Source: Chloroflexota bacterium
GTDB taxonomy: Bacteria; Chloroflexota; Dehalococcoidia; Dehalococcoidales; JACQON01
Assembly: GCA_016202545.1 (NCBI GenBank)
Contig: JACQON010000021.1
Span: 32,639-96,638, forward strand
Direction: 5' to 3'
Length of the DNA stretch: 64,000 nucleotides
The notes beneath the pieces are model-generated. The model was not told where the DNA came from. It did not search any database and saw nothing but the letters and a program-made list of their open reading frames with translations. This document shows positions 62,281 to 64,000 of this stretch, in pieces. Numbering within the stretch: position 1 is the stretch's first letter; every line of letters begins with the position of its first letter. The position numbers and the translations under genes are program-made.

Positions 62281-63411
62281 CTAGGCCAGTTTGAGGCCGG
62301 CGACCACGTCCAGGTTCGGGCCGTCCGTCCTGCCCGCCTGAAAACGGCGGTAGCCGCAGGCGGCCACCATGGCGGCATTATCGGTGCACAGTGACGGCTC
62401 AGGAATCAGCACCGGGATGGGTGACTCGCCCAGCAGCCGCTGGCGGAGCCGGCCGTTGGCGGCGACTCCCCCCGCCAGCAGCACCTGTTCCGCCCCAAGC
62501 TCCCTGGCGGCGGCCACCGTCTTGGTCACCAGGACGTCGACCACCGCCTCCTGGAAGCTGGCGGCGGCATCGGCGGTGGTGGCAAACCTGGCCTCTTCAC
62601 TCTGACCTCGGTCTGACTCGGTCTGAAGACGACTAATCGGAACGAGCTCCACCAGCCGCAGCAGCGCCGTCTTGACTCCGCTGAAGCTGAAGTCATAGCT
62701 GCCGTCCAGCCAGGCGCGGGGCAGCTTAATAGAGGGCGCGCCTCCGCGGGCCTCGGCCTGAAGTCTCGGCCTGAAGGCCGCCCGCTCCATGGCTGGCCCA
62801 CCGGGGTAGCCCAGGCCCAGTATCCTGGCCGCCTTATCGAAGGCTTCCCCGGCAGCGTCATCCCGCGTCCGCCCCAGCATCAGGTAATCGCCGTGCCCCC
62901 TCATCAGCACCAGGTCGCTGTGGCCCCCGGAGACGATGAGGCATACCAGGGGAAAGCGGGGAGTATCGCCGCCCAGCCAGTTGGCGTAGATGTGGGCCTC
63001 CAGGTGGTTGACGCCGGTGATGGGCAGGCGGCGGGCCAGGGCAATGGCCTTGGCCGTGTTCACCCCCACCAGCAGCGAGCCGGCCAGGCCCGGCCCGGCG
63101 GTCACCGCGATGCCGTCCAGGTCACTCCACGCCGTCCCGGCCTCGGCCATGGCCTGCTTGATAACCGGGATAATGGCCAGCATATGCTGCCTGGAGGCCA
63201 CCTCGGGCACAATCCCCCCGTAGCGGGCATGGATTTCCACCTGGGAGGCAATTTGGTTGGACAGGATGGTGACTCCGTCATCCACCACCGCGGCTGCGGT
63301 CTCGTCGCAGGACGTCTCGATGCCCAGGACTTTCATACCCTGGATTATAGCATATGCCGCCGCAGGCTGGCCCGCCTGCCAAAGCCTTGTGCGGCGGGCA
63401 GGCCCTCTCAT
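62281..63411 (-). CDS. tsaD: tRNA N6-adenosine threonylcarbamoyltransferase, with two repeat-derived internal segments
   Basis: [54 protein letters not shown]; likely start ATG at 63336. Confidence 0.95.
   Translation of the reverse strand: MRGPARRTRLWQAGQPAAAYAIIQGMKVLGIETSCDETAAAVVDDGVTILSNQIASQVEIHARYGGIVPEVASRQHMLAIIPVIKQAMAEAGTAWSDLDGIAVTAGPGLAGSLLVGVNTAKAIALARRLPITGVNHLEAHIYANWLGGDTPRFPLVCLIVSGGHSDLVLMRGHGDYLMLGRTRDDAAGEAFDKAARILGLGYPGGPAMERAAFRPRLQAEARGGAPSIKLPRAWLDGSYDFSFSGVKTALLRLVELVPISRLQTESDRGQSEEARFATTADAAASFQEAVVDVLVTKTVAAARELGAEQVLLAGGVAANGRLRQRLLGESPIPVLIPEPSLCTDNAAMVAACGYRRFQAGRTDGPNLDVVAGLKLA
62597..62646 (-). repeat. repeat unit in tsaD, same as 60589-60628 plus a 10-bp tandem duplication
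   Basis: Reverse complement ctcgttccgattagtcgtcttcagaccgag[tcagaccgag]gtcagagtga. Confidence 0.93.
62747..62780 (-). repeat. 34-bp repeat in tsaD identical to 61728-61761
   Basis: Direct base comparison of both copies. Confidence 0.95.
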
Positions 63412-63647
63412 GCGAAAGGATTAGCCTTTCCGCATCAAAAATCATCCTTTTGCAGGATTGTGGCCAGCTTTGTCCGGCAGTATGATGATAACGCTGACGC
63501 AGAAAGCGCCGTCTGGTTATCGTCCCCATGACTATGGGACTTATGACTAAAGGGCTACTAAAAGGCTATTGTGGCTATTGTAATATCGCAGGGGCGATAT
63601 AAAAATAAGGTTCGGTAACTCGAAATATTTGTGCAAGGAGGTAAAAG

Positions 63648-64000
63648 ATGAGGATACCGAAAAAGGGACAAAAGGGGTTCACCCTGATTGAGCTGCTGAT
63701 TGTGGTCGCCATACTGGGTGTGCTGGCGGCGGTGGTCATCCCCAACGTGGGGCGCTTCCTGGGCCGCGGAGAGGCTGAGGCCAGGAGGACGGAGTTCCAC
63801 AATATATCGTCAGCAGTCATCGCCATGATGACCGACAATGGCATCACCGCAATACCGAACCCAGTAAACGCTGCCGGGCTCGTAGCCAGTAATCAAATGG
63901 GGCTTGTAGGCTCCCCGGCTACAGACGGCTTCCCTGATTACAAGTCGGAGTGGACGGGAACTCCCGGCGGCAAGACCACAGACCCCGCCGGAGCCAGTTA
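63648..64000 (+). CDS. type IV pilin-like prepilin, truncated by window end; not in ORF track
   Basis: caaggaggtaaaag RBS; MRIPKKGQKGFTLIELLIVVAILGVLAAVVIPNVGRFLGRGEAEARRTEFHNISSAVIAMMTDNGITAIPN. Confidence 0.93.
   Translation, partial: MRIPKKGQKGFTLIELLIVVAILGVLAAVVIPNVGRFLGRGEAEARRTEFHNISSAVIAMMTDNGITAIPNPVNAAGLVASNQMGLVGSPATDGFPDYKSEWTGTPGGKTTDPAGAS

Noticed and set aside
63540-63647. Possible riboswitch upstream of the pilin gene (atcgcaggggcgat hairpin)
   Set aside because: No match to the c-di-GMP or other riboswitch consensus I know; only one short hairpin.

Overview
64 kb of a bacterial chromosome, GC-rich and mostly core metabolism. Gene content and repeat style suggest Chloroflexota/Dehalococcoidia (inference; no rRNA marker here). 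Main blocks: NAD synthesis (nadB 3' end, nadC, nadE); methionine/SAM salvage (mtnA, mtnP, a short MetE-like protein, ahcY, metK); glnA; a complete-looking carbonyl branch Wood-Ljungdahl operon (cooC-fhs-cooC-folD-small ORF-acsD-cooS-acsB-acsC-acsE); a CoA-dehydratase-activase cluster; plsX-trxA-x-trxB; rplI-dnaB-dnaD-dnaC; groESL; tsaD; and a type IV pilin cut by the right edge. Accessory islands are AT-richer: a type II R-M system with a C-protein gene, tandem zinc-ribbon genes, a DUF4160/DUF2442 pair, and a TIR-domain gene. Most notable observations: (1) a TIR domain fused in frame to the soluble part of a type IV pilin, whose membrane-anchored homolog lies about 7.4 kb downstream; (2) short modular palindromic repeats inside coding sequences (tsaD twice, DUF2851, nadB 3' end), with one 34-bp unit identical in two genes but read in different frames; (3) near absence of GATC, with the few copies mostly in accessory DNA; (4) a matching operator-like motif upstream of both the C-protein and methyltransferase genes; (5) a dnaC-like loader with two tandem AAA+ domains; (6) nadC without a standard start codon after a repeat-derived nadB end; (7) a consensus promoter plus terminator with no clear gene between. 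All product names come from reading translations; no database search was run.
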